Below are positions 1 to 5,488 of a stretch of DNA of 6,349 bases, piece by piece (position 1 is the stretch's first letter; each line of letters opens with the position of its first letter). Source of the DNA: Bacillota bacterium (lineage in GTDB: Bacteria > Bacillota > Bacilli > Alicyclobacillales > SLC66). The position numbers were made by a program, and so were the translations under genes. The stretch spans positions 1 to 6,349 of the forward strand of contig JAKADD010000146.1 of NCBI GenBank assembly GCA_021820825.1, given 5' to 3'. Below the pieces are notes generated by a model, which ran no database searches, was not told the origin of the DNA, and worked only from the letters and a program-made list of their open reading frames with translations.

Positions 1-1
1 G

Positions 2-241
2 ACCAACGAAAAATTGGAAGAGCGTGCCATTCGTATTCTGATGCTGGCGGCCGAGATCGACTACGCCAATGCGGAGCGCTTGCTTCAGGAGGCGGATGGG
101 CATGTCAAGACTGCGATTGTCATGGCGCGCAAGGGTGTGGATAAGGTTGCAGCAGGCCAATTGCTGACTGAGGCGGATGGGTTTTTGCGCAGTGTCCTGC
201 ATGAACTCGATATGTTGGAATCATTCCCGAGTGGATCGTAG
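2..241 (+). CDS. murQ: N-acetylmuramic acid 6-phosphate etherase, C-terminal part
   Basis: Only the last 79 residues are present; the gene enters from before base 1. MurQ is a cytoplasmic SIS-fold enzyme that removes the D-lactyl ether from MurNAc-6-phosphate to give GlcNAc-6-phosphate during cell-wall recycling. Seen here: the helix start NEKLEERAIRI, then a small helical tail with the pattern ANAERLLQEADGHVKTAIV and a closing DGFLRSVL, which match the family's C-terminal region as I know it. The catalytic SIS domain lies outside the window. The stop TAG is 32 nt before the next gene, nagZ, whose product also handles peptidoglycan amino sugars, so the two probably form one operon. The pairing raises confidence, since the visible part alone is short. 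I see no damage. Confidence 0.85.
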   Translation, partial: TNEKLEERAIRILMLAAEIDYANAERLLQEADGHVKTAIVMARKGVDKVAAGQLLTEADGFLRSVLHELDMLESFPSGS

Positions 242-273
242 TCAAGCATTGTGACGAGTATGGGGGAACGTGT

Positions 274-1887
274 ATGCCGGATACGATATTGCGCGAATGG
301 GCGGGTGCGGTGCTGTGCGCCGGTTTTGACGGGCAACGGATGGGTGAACATGCAAAACAGTTGATTGAACGCCTGCGGGTGCAAAATATCATTCTATTCA
401 GCCGCAACATTGCATCGTTCGCGCAGGTGCGGGCATTGACAGAACAATTGCAGGCATTCGCCCAGTCCAGTGGGCACGACCTGCCGCTGCTAGTCTGCGC
501 GGATCAGGAAAATGGAATCGTCCGTCGATTCTCGGATGATTTTCCTGGCTTGCCAGGCAACATGGCGCTGGGAGCGATCGGCGACGAAGCGACAGCGCAG
601 GCGGCCGGCCAAGTCACCGGGCGACTCCTGCGTGCGGCTGGCATCCAGATGGATCTGGCGCCGGTCCTGGATGTGAACAACAATCCGGATAACCCTGTCA
701 TCGGCGTGCGCTCGTTTGGAGAGGATTCCGCCGCCGTGGCGGCGCTCGGAGTTGCTTTTGCGCGTGGACTGGCGGAGGCCGGCGTGATCGCGTGCGGCAA
801 ACACTTTCCCGGCCACGGCGATACTGTCGCTGACTCACATCTCGACCTGCCGCTTATTGCACACAGTTTAGAACGACTCCAGGCGGTAGAACTGGCGCCC
901 TTTCAAGCTGCCATTGCGGCTGGCGTCGAGGCGCTCATGACAGCGCATGTCGTGTTCCCGGCGGTGGCTGGCAACGCCGATCCGGCGACATTGTCCGCAG
1001 CGGTTGTAACGGATCTGCTGCGCAAGCGACTCGCCTTTTCGGGGGTGATCATGACGGATTGCCTGGAGATGCGGGCGATTTCGGATACGGTCGGTGTGGG
1101 GCGCGGGGCGGTACTCGCACTGCGCGCGGGCGCCGATCTGGTGCTCGTTTCCCACCGCCTGGATAAGCAGGAAGAGGCGCTTGCCGCCATCATGGCGGCT
1201 GCTTCCAGTGGGGAACTGCCAGTCGAAAGGTTGCGGGAAGCGGCGGAACGGGTCTGGACGTTAAAACGCAGGAGGCTGCAGGCGCAGCCTCAGGATGATG
1301 TGGGCACTGTGTTTCGGGAGGCTGCGCAACTGCAACGTCGGATTTCTGCCAAAGCGGTGACGGTTCTGCGCAATGACCGGGGAACGCTTCCGCTCCGGGC
1401 CTGGGAGACTGCACCGCAGCGGATCGTTTTGTTGCGGGATCAGGCGTCTCCGCAGATGATCGCGGCTGGCGAATCTGCAAGGAACCAGGTGCTGCGGGAT
1501 GAATTGACTGCGTTACTGCCAAATGCCACGGTATCGCTTGACGAAATCGGCGCGGATGGTTACGGGGCTGACGCTGCGCTTGCCGCGAGTCAGGCAGCCG
1601 ATCTGGTCATCGTCACGGTAAACGGTCTCGCCAACCCCCATTTTCTGAAGGCCATTCGAGACGTGACGGCTGCGGCGCGGCAACCGGTCATCGTGATCGC
1701 TGTACGAAGCCCGTACGACCTGCGGGCGCCGCTCTTTCAGGACATGCCGACACTGCTGACCACCTATGAGGAGACGCCCTGGATGATGCGGGCAGCGGCC
1801 CATGCGCTGGTTCACGGCGGCGCCGATGCGCGAATTCCCGTCTCTATTTCATCGCATTTTAAGCGGGGGAGCGGACGGCTGTTATAA
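274..1887 (+). CDS. nagZ: Family 3 beta-N-acetylglucosaminidase (NagZ type), two domains
   Basis: This encodes 537 residues. NagZ releases terminal beta-GlcNAc from muropeptides or GlcNAc-MurNAc, providing MurNAc that, once phosphorylated, MurQ converts. Seen: a TIM-barrel domain over about residues 8-330 with DQENG at 77-81, DLAPVLDVN at 127-135, and the NagZ signature KHFPGHGDT at 176-184 followed by D187-S188-H189, the Asp-His pair used as general acid/base. The nucleophile is the Asp of MTDCLEM (D262). A C-terminal GH3 domain follows from about residue 345 (AVTVLRNDRG to the end), as in two-domain Bacillus enzymes; E. coli NagZ lacks it. DQENG replaces the commoner DQEGG. There is no signal peptide or lipobox at the N terminus, so it probably acts in the cytoplasm, unlike the exported B. 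subtilis protein. The ATG start is supported by GGGGGA at 262-267, six bases upstream. Confidence 0.92.
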   Translation: MPDTILREWAGAVLCAGFDGQRMGEHAKQLIERLRVQNIILFSRNIASFAQVRALTEQLQAFAQSSGHDLPLLVCADQENGIVRRFSDDFPGLPGNMALGAIGDEATAQAAGQVTGRLLRAAGIQMDLAPVLDVNNNPDNPVIGVRSFGEDSAAVAALGVAFARGLAEAGVIACGKHFPGHGDTVADSHLDLPLIAHSLERLQAVELAPFQAAIAAGVEALMTAHVVFPAVAGNADPATLSAAVVTDLLRKRLAFSGVIMTDCLEMRAISDTVGVGRGAVLALRAGADLVLVSHRLDKQEEALAAIMAAASSGELPVERLREAAERVWTLKRRRLQAQPQDDVGTVFREAAQLQRRISAKAVTVLRNDRGTLPLRAWETAPQRIVLLRDQASPQMIAAGESARNQVLRDELTALLPNATVSLDEIGADGYGADAALAASQAADLVIVTVNGLANPHFLKAIRDVTAAARQPVIVIAVRSPYDLRAPLFQDMPTLLTTYEETPWMMRAAAHALVHGGADARIPVSISSHFKRGSGRLL

Positions 1888-1917
1888 CTGCGGGCGAACG
1901 GATGGTCTTGCAACTCG

Positions 1918-1939
1918 CCAGCGTTACACCAGCGTTACA
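1918..1939. repeat. Perfect tandem duplication of an 11-mer
   Basis: CCAGCGTTACA occurs twice head to tail with no mismatch, 31 nt after the nagZ stop and about 80 nt before the -35 box of the metX promoter. It may be a two-site protein-binding element or a replication-slippage duplication. The sequence alone does not decide. No known binding consensus is claimed. Confidence 0.6.
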
Positions 1940-1990
1940 GGAGAAGAGACGCGCCGAATTTTGGAGCAAATATGACCAAACGCACAACTG

Positions 1991-2020
1991 AAGCGCTGTC
2001 AGAGTGTCAGAGTAGCGCTT
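1991..2020. repeat. Inverted repeat with an internal direct repeat, overlapping the -35 box
   Basis: AAGCGCT (1991-1997) and AGCGCTT (2014-2020) are perfect inverted repeats separated by 16 nt. The spacer and left-arm edge hold TGTCAGAG twice in tandem (1997-2004 and 2005-2012). The right arm shares its last two bases with the TTGACA -35 box. No T-run follows, so it is not an intrinsic terminator for nagZ. The position suits an operator for a DNA-binding protein, but that is inference. Confidence 0.5.
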
Positions 2021-2047
2021 GACACGAGGCTCTTGGTGTGCTAAATT
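2019..2047 (+). promoter_or_regulatory. Sigma-A-type promoter of the metX-hom transcript
   Basis: TTGACA (2019-2024) is a perfect -35 box. It is followed after exactly 17 nt by TAAATT (2042-2047), which matches 4 of 6 bases of the -10 consensus. Transcription would start near 2053-2056 in an AT-rich stretch, about 20 nt before the riboswitch P1 helix. This is where a leader promoter should be. No competing promoter of this quality is visible between nagZ and the riboswitch. Confidence 0.75.
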
Positions 2048-2071
2048 TTCCTCTAAATTGATAATTAAATA

Positions 2072-2228
2072 CTCTTATCGAGAGTGGCGGAGGGACTGGC
2101 CCTTTGAAGCCCGGCAACCGTCTTTCGCGCAAGCGAAAGAAAGGTGCCAAATCCAGCAGAGTGTAAGCTCTGAAAGATAAGAGGGAGAGAATCGACTGTT
2201 GATGACCCCCTCTTGCGAGGGGGTTTTT
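2072..2228 (+). promoter_or_regulatory. SAM-I (S-box) riboswitch: aptamer plus expression platform
   Basis: The aptamer spans 2072-2183. P1 is a perfect 8-bp helix, CTCTTATC (2072-2079) with GATAAGAG (2176-2183). The S-box core is clear: GGAGGGACTGGCCC, TTTGAAGCCCGGCAACC, then GGTGCCAAATCC at 2143-2154. A hairpin (TCTTTCGC 2121-2128 with GCGAAAGA 2133-2140, GCAA tetraloop) sits in the P3 position, and CAGAG (2157-2161) pairs with CTCTG (2168-2172) as P4. The expression platform is readable: AAGAGGG (2179-2185) is fully complementary to CCCTCTT (2208-2214). That antiterminator would use both the P1 3' strand and the terminator 5' strand. With SAM bound, P1 is held, the terminator forms and transcription stops; without SAM, metX-hom are transcribed. 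The aptamer family is certain from conserved sequence; the pairing switch is deduced from complementarity. Confidence 0.97.
2205..2228 (+). terminator. Riboswitch-controlled intrinsic terminator
   Basis: CCCCCTC (2206-2212) pairs with GAGGGGG (2217-2223) around a TTGC loop, extended by A2205-T2224, followed by TTTTT (2224-2228). It is the OFF-state structure of the SAM riboswitch and ends 27 nt before the preferred metX start. Confidence 0.92.
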
Positions 2229-2243
2229 CGCGATGGTTTCATG

Positions 2244-2258
2244 GGGGGGATGGCGGTG
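2244..2258 (+). promoter_or_regulatory. Ribosome binding site and GTG start of metX
   Basis: The G-run GGGGGGA ending at 2250 lies 5 nt before GTG 2256, an ideal Shine-Dalgarno distance. The in-frame ATG at 2250 overlaps this site and the ATG at 2241 lies before it with no good site of its own. A longer reading from TTG 2199 would translate the terminator hairpin and is implausible. GTG 2256 is therefore preferred, with ATG 2241 or 2250 as alternatives. Confidence 0.6.
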
Positions 2259-3386
2259 AATCAAAGCAATCATGATCAGCACCCACAGTCCACCGCTGTT
2301 CACCGGTGGAACATGGGTTCCTCCTTTGTGACAGAATTTGGAGCAGTGCTGGAAGACGTTGAGTTGGTTTATGAGACCTATGGCCGCTTGGATCGAACGG
2401 GAGCCAATGCGATCCTCGTCTGTCACGCGCTCACGGGCGATACGCACGCGGCCGACGGCGACGGCCGTCCTGGGTGGTGGGGAGGCCTGATTGGACCGGG
2501 TCGCGTGCTTGACACCGATCGCTATTATATAATCTGCGTCAATGTGCTTGGCGGTTGCCAGGGGAGCACAGGGCCCGCCAGTGTGGCGCCTGGCGAGGCG
2601 CATGTTTACGGCGCGCGCTTCCCTGTTGTCACCATTCGCGACATGGTTAACGTCCAGTATGCGCTGCTGCAACAACTTTGCGTCTCGAAACTGCAGTTGG
2701 TGATAGGCGGTTCCATGGGCGGCATGCAAGCGCTGGAATGGACTGTGCTGCACCCGGATTTCGTGGAGCGGGCTGCGGTTATCGCAGCCAACCCAGCCTT
2801 CACGGCGATGGGGTTGGCGTACAATGAAGTCATGCGGCAGGCGATCGTCTCAGATCCGGATTACAGACACGGTAATTACGCGCAGGTTGGGGTGTCTCCA
2901 GCAAAGGGGCTGGCGATCGCGCGCATGATCGGGATGATCACGTATCGGACTGCGGAGCTGTTTCAACAGCGGTTGGGACGTGATCTTGGCCCCGACGGCG
3001 TGGCTGATTTTCAGATCGGGCGTTACCTGAGACACCACGGGGATAAACTGGTGGAACGTTTCGACGCCAATTCATACCTGACCTTACTCAGGGCGATGGA
3101 TCTGCACGATATTGGACGGGACAGAGGCGGACTGGCGGGCGCTTTCGCGCGTATTCACGCGGAATTGTTATGGATTGGGATTGATCAGGATCTCCTGTAT
3201 CCGCCGGATGAACTGAGGCGGGCAACAGAATTGGCAGTTCGAAGTGGGGTGCGCGCTCGGTATAACCAACTGTCAAGCATCTATGGACACGACGCCTTTC
3301 TGCTTGAACTCCCACAACTCAGTCAATTATTACACCCATTCCTGACGCAGGACAGAGCAGTCCGGCAGGCGGTATGCGACGGCTAG
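2256..3386 (+). CDS. metX: Homoserine O-acetyltransferase
   Basis: From GTG 2256 the protein has 376 residues, usual for the family. MetX transfers acetyl from acetyl-CoA to homoserine, the committed activation step before sulfur is added in methionine synthesis. It is a cytoplasmic alpha/beta-hydrolase-fold enzyme. Seen: CHALTGDTHA near residue 56, the family stretch NVLGGCQGSTGPAS near 105-118, the nucleophile elbow GGSMGG with S153, the acid in DLLYPP (D312) and the histidine in YGHDAF (H345), giving a complete Ser-Asp-His triad. Some enzymes of this fold use succinyl-CoA instead, and the sequence alone does not settle acyl choice. It is the first gene of the S-box transcript, and hom follows 24 nt after its stop, so one operon is likely. 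No damage is seen. Confidence 0.95.
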   Translation: MNQSNHDQHPQSTAVHRWNMGSSFVTEFGAVLEDVELVYETYGRLDRTGANAILVCHALTGDTHAADGDGRPGWWGGLIGPGRVLDTDRYYIICVNVLGGCQGSTGPASVAPGEAHVYGARFPVVTIRDMVNVQYALLQQLCVSKLQLVIGGSMGGMQALEWTVLHPDFVERAAVIAANPAFTAMGLAYNEVMRQAIVSDPDYRHGNYAQVGVSPAKGLAIARMIGMITYRTAELFQQRLGRDLGPDGVADFQIGRYLRHHGDKLVERFDANSYLTLLRAMDLHDIGRDRGGLAGAFARIHAELLWIGIDQDLLYPPDELRRATELAVRSGVRARYNQLSSIYGHDAFLLELPQLSQLLHPFLTQDRAVRQAVCDG

Positions 3387-3410
3387 TACAGAGACAGGAA
3401 GAGGGATATC

Positions 3411-4475
3411 ATGGAAAGCGCGCACACACTGTATGTTGGTTTATTGGGACTCGGTACGGTGGGACGTGGTGTTGTCAGGTCATTGGAAAGCAATCGGACG
3501 CAAATCGAAACTCGGACGGGATGCTCGATCAAGGTGCTGGGAGCGCTTGTGCAGGATGTCGAGAAGCCGCGCAATCTGGATGCGCCAACTTTCAGCATCA
3601 CCGCCGATCCCGAGGCTGTTCTTGGCGACCCGCGTATTGACGTGGTGGTCGAGGTCATGGGCGGCACGGAACCAGCCCGCTCCTATATTCGCCAGGCGCT
3701 GCTCTCGCGCAAGCATGTGGTCACGGCGAACAAGGAACTGCTGGCCAAATACGGCGATGAACTGAGTGAACTGGCAGACCGGCAGGGTGTGCGTCTTCTC
3801 TTTGAGGCAAGCGTAGGCGGCGGCATTCCGATCGTGCGTATGGTTCAGCAGTATCTGACAGCGAATCGCATCACGTCTATCCGGGGCATCCTCAACGGAA
3901 CCTGCAATTATATTCTTACGAAAATGGAGGAAGACGGACTTTCGTTTGCCTCCGCATTGCAGGACGCCCAGCGGCTCGGCTACGCGGAGGCGGACCCGCA
4001 GAGCGATGTGGAAGGATACGACAGTTCCTACAAGCTGGCCATCCTGGCCAACATGGCATTTCCTGTGAAAAGTTCAGTGAGCGCCGTGCAGCGTCAGGGA
4101 ATTACACATATTTCGGAACAGGATATTCGAGCGGCCCAAAGCAGGGGATGTGTCATCAAGCTGATTGGCGAGGCCACCTATGATGGTCGCCAGGTCAATC
4201 TGCAGGTGAGCCCTCAACTGTTGCCGCGCGAAGATGCGCTGGCAGGTGTTCGCGATGTGTTCAATGCTGTTACGCTTACGGCGGATGTCGTGGGCGATTT
4301 GACCTTCATTGGCAGAGGCGCGGGAGAACTGCCGACAGCGAGTGCGGTGATTGAGGATCTCATGGAAGTGCTGCGCACACCATCTCCTTACTGGAAAGAA
4401 CCTGCACGATCATTCAGCGTTCTTGAAGCAGACAGAAAAGGAGCGAAGCATGACTCTGAAATTACCGCACAGTGA
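3411..4475 (+). CDS. hom: Homoserine dehydrogenase lacking the ACT domain
   Basis: This encodes 354 residues. The enzyme reduces aspartate 4-semialdehyde to homoserine with NAD(P)H and supplies the substrate of MetX. Seen: the Rossmann nucleotide loop GLGTVGRG (13-20), TANKELLA (105-112) with the conserved Lys108, EASVGGGIPI (132-141), GILNGTCNYIL (159-169), the catalytic region EADPQSDVEGYD (193-204) with K208, and GRGAGELPTASAV (301-313). It ends soon after the catalytic domain, whereas the common Bacillus form is about 430 residues with a C-terminal ACT domain that mediates threonine feedback. I looked for a missing ACT domain in the bases after 4475 and saw none in the frames supplied, so this looks like a natural short form. 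GAGGGA at 3401-3406 precedes the ATG. Control through the upstream SAM riboswitch is inferred. Confidence 0.95.
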   Translation: MESAHTLYVGLLGLGTVGRGVVRSLESNRTQIETRTGCSIKVLGALVQDVEKPRNLDAPTFSITADPEAVLGDPRIDVVVEVMGGTEPARSYIRQALLSRKHVVTANKELLAKYGDELSELADRQGVRLLFEASVGGGIPIVRMVQQYLTANRITSIRGILNGTCNYILTKMEEDGLSFASALQDAQRLGYAEADPQSDVEGYDSSYKLAILANMAFPVKSSVSAVQRQGITHISEQDIRAAQSRGCVIKLIGEATYDGRQVNLQVSPQLLPREDALAGVRDVFNAVTLTADVVGDLTFIGRGAGELPTASAVIEDLMEVLRTPSPYWKEPARSFSVLEADRKGAKHDSEITAQ

Positions 4476-4560
4476 TTTATATTTACAAAGTGACATCCAC
4501 CCTGCCCAATGTATCTGTAAGGTAGCACACCCAATTTCACTGCCTCATACAATACGGTAA
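4450..4560 (+). CDS. Possible 36-residue ORF overlapping the end of hom
   Basis: ATG 4450 has a strong Shine-Dalgarno site, AAGGAG at 4438-4443, six bases upstream. It opens a short frame (MTLKLPHSDLYLQS...) ending at TAA 4560, overlapping the last 26 bases of hom in another frame. I do not recognise the product. It has no clear membrane segment or motif. It could be a small translated peptide, the remnant of a third operon gene cut short, or chance. The candidate sigma-K promoter of gerE lies inside its 3' end, which argues weakly against strong coding constraint there. Confidence 0.25.
   Translation: MTLKLPHSDLYLQSDIHPAQCICKVAHPISLPHTIR
4527..4554 (+). promoter_or_regulatory. Candidate sigma-K promoter of gerE
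   Basis: CATACAATA (4546-4554) is a full match to the sigma-K -10 pattern CATANNNTA. An AC dinucleotide, the core of the sigma-K -35 element, lies at 4527-4528 with a 17-nt spacer; another AC at 4529-4530 gives 15 nt. The predicted start near 4560 leaves a leader of about 50 nt before the gerE GTG. In B. subtilis gerE is transcribed by sigma-K in the mother cell, so position and motif agree. The -35 motif alone is weak. Confidence 0.65.
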
Positions 4561-4612
4561 CTGTATCCCTAAACCTTGTGTATCAGGACTGGAGCAAGGA
4601 GGGATAAGAGAA

Positions 4613-4840
4613 GTGTCAGCGGTAAGGGATGTCCGCGTCAAGTCACTCCTGACGATTCGCGAGCGAGAGGTGTTCGAACTGCTGGTTCAGGATAAAACCA
4701 CCAGAGATATCGCCGAAACGCTTTTCATCAGCGAAAAGACAGTCCGCAATCACATTTCTAATGTGATGAAGAAATTAGCAGTAAAAGGCAGGTCGCAGGC
4801 GGTAGTGGAACTGGTCAGGCTTGGCGAAATCCAGATTTAG
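4613..4840 (+). CDS. gerE: Spore-formation transcription factor GerE (LuxR-type HTH)
   Basis: This encodes 75 residues, almost the length of B. subtilis GerE (74). GerE is a DNA-binding regulator acting late in the mother cell, where it adjusts sigma-K-dependent spore coat genes. The protein is essentially one LuxR/FixJ-type helix-turn-helix: LTIREREVFELLVQDKTT (about 13-30), the turn and recognition helix IAETLFISEKTVRNHISN (33-50), then MKKLAVKGRSQAVVEL. The stretch FELLVQDKTT and the segment FISEKTVRNHISN look the same as my recollection of the B. subtilis protein. There is no receiver domain, as expected. The start is GTG 4613, supported by AAGGAGGG at 4596-4603 with a 9-nt spacing. Its own promoter and terminator flank it, so it is probably monocistronic. 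This is the strongest evidence that the host forms endospores. Confidence 0.96.
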   Translation: MSAVRDVRVKSLLTIREREVFELLVQDKTTRDIAETLFISEKTVRNHISNVMKKLAVKGRSQAVVELVRLGEIQI

Positions 4841-4845
4841 CGCGG

Positions 4846-4877
4846 TCCCCGATGCCGGTGCGTCGGGGGTTGTTTTT
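4846..4877 (+). terminator. Intrinsic terminator of gerE
   Basis: CCCCGATGC (4847-4855) pairs with GCGTCGGGG (4860-4868) with one G-T wobble and a four-base loop, followed by TTGTTTTT (4870-4877). It begins a few bases after the gerE stop. Confidence 0.85.
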
Positions 4878-4899
4878 GGTGTCAACGGGTTACCTGAAA

Positions 4900-4942
4900 G
4901 CGCCGTAAAGCCCTTGGATTCATCCAGGGGGATATAAGGCGT
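4900..4942. repeat. Left-end subterminal hairpin of the IS element
   Basis: The inner stem is CCCTTGGA (4911-4918) with TCCAGGGG (4923-4930), eight pairs with one T-G wobble and a TTCA loop. The outer stem is GCGCC (4900-4904) with GGCGT (4938-4942), the last pair being a wobble. Single-strand IS200/IS605 transposases recognise such imperfect hairpins at the ends. The role is inferred from position. Confidence 0.6.
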
Positions 4943-4966
4943 GCCCTTGATCCCGGTTCTTTTTTT
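4929..4966 (+). terminator. Possible terminator inside the IS left end
   Basis: GGGAT (4929-4933) pairs with ATCCC (4950-4954) and AAGG (4936-4939) with CCTT (4945-4948), giving a bulged stem. After GG it is followed by TTCTTTTTTT (4957-4966). It could block read-through into the transposase gene. The stem is imperfect and shares bases with the left-end hairpin, so the two would compete. Confidence 0.35.
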
Positions 4967-4974
4967 CCTCCACA

Positions 4975-5002
4975 CAGTATGCAGTAGACATGTGATATAC
5001 TG
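4975..5002 (+). repeat. Small inverted repeat just before the tnpA start
   Basis: CAGTAT (4975-4980) and ATACTG (4997-5002) can pair around a 16-nt loop, ending 5 nt before ATG 5008. No good Shine-Dalgarno site is seen before that ATG. Structures of this kind can limit transposase translation, but a six-pair stem may also be chance. Confidence 0.3.
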
Positions 5003-5007
5003 GTTCC

Positions 5008-5488
5008 ATGAACTGCAAATCGAATCGAAACGTCGTCTACTCATGCAAATACCACGTCGTCTGGCGCCCGAAATATCGGCGCAATGTCCTGAACAATGGC
5101 GCCGATATTTCGACTCAAAGAATTGATCCGCGAAGTGACGGCGGAGCATCGGGCGGACATCCTTGAACTCGAAGCCATGCCGAATCACGTGTACCTCTTG
5201 GTTGAAGTCGATCCGCAGTTTGGCATTCACCATTTGGTTAAGCTCCTCAAAGGGCGTTCTTCCCATCATTTGCGCCAGGAGTTTCCGTTTCTTCGCAGCC
5301 GTTTGCCCACGCTCTGTACGAATTCCTACTTTGTCTCCACAGTGGGAGGTGCACCCCTTGCCGTTATCAAGCAATACAACGAAAATCAAAAAAACGTCGA
5401 GCCGCCGCGTGAAGACGCCTTCGTTCACGTGCGAGATTCCACTTCGGGTGACGAGGCGGCAAGAAAAGAAAGTGGACGCACGTTTTGA
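5008..5488 (+). pseudogene. tnpA: IS200/IS605 Y1 transposase TnpA, frameshifted
   Basis: TnpA cuts and rejoins single-stranded DNA through a tyrosine and an HUH metal site. The first frame starts at ATG 5008 and reads the family opening CKYHVVWRPKYRR, then continues out of phase after NNGADI. The second frame resumes with RLKELIREV and carries the rest of the protein. Dropping one T from TTT 5108-5110 joins them into one protein of about 131 residues up to NENQKNV, the normal family size, so a one-base insertion is the simplest cause. Further decay: the usual DHVHLLV motif reads NHVYLLV, so the second His of the HUH pair (codon 5192-5194) is Tyr. The catalytic Tyr of QYNENQ (codon 5375-5377) remains. 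The second frame runs on into the tnpB start and stops at 5488. Programmed frameshifting is unlikely given the HUH loss. Confidence 0.85.

Noticed and set aside
1888..1990. Terminator after nagZ
   Set aside because: I found no stable hairpin with a following T-run in this stretch.
1972..2022. 16-codon frame with a GGAG site, upstream of the met promoter
   Set aside because: It is very short, lies upstream of the predicted transcript start and overlaps the inverted repeat and -35 box. Chance is the simpler explanation.
2199..2255. Extended metX N terminus from TTG 2199
   Set aside because: It would translate the riboswitch terminator hairpin and the leader, and there is a much better ribosome site before GTG 2256.
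2007..2753. 248-residue open frame on the - strand
   Set aside because: It runs antisense through the riboswitch and the metX 5' half and has no family features.
4996..5001. TATACT as a -10 box for tnpA
   Set aside because: There is no credible -35 box at the right distance, and the start would fall on the ATG itself.
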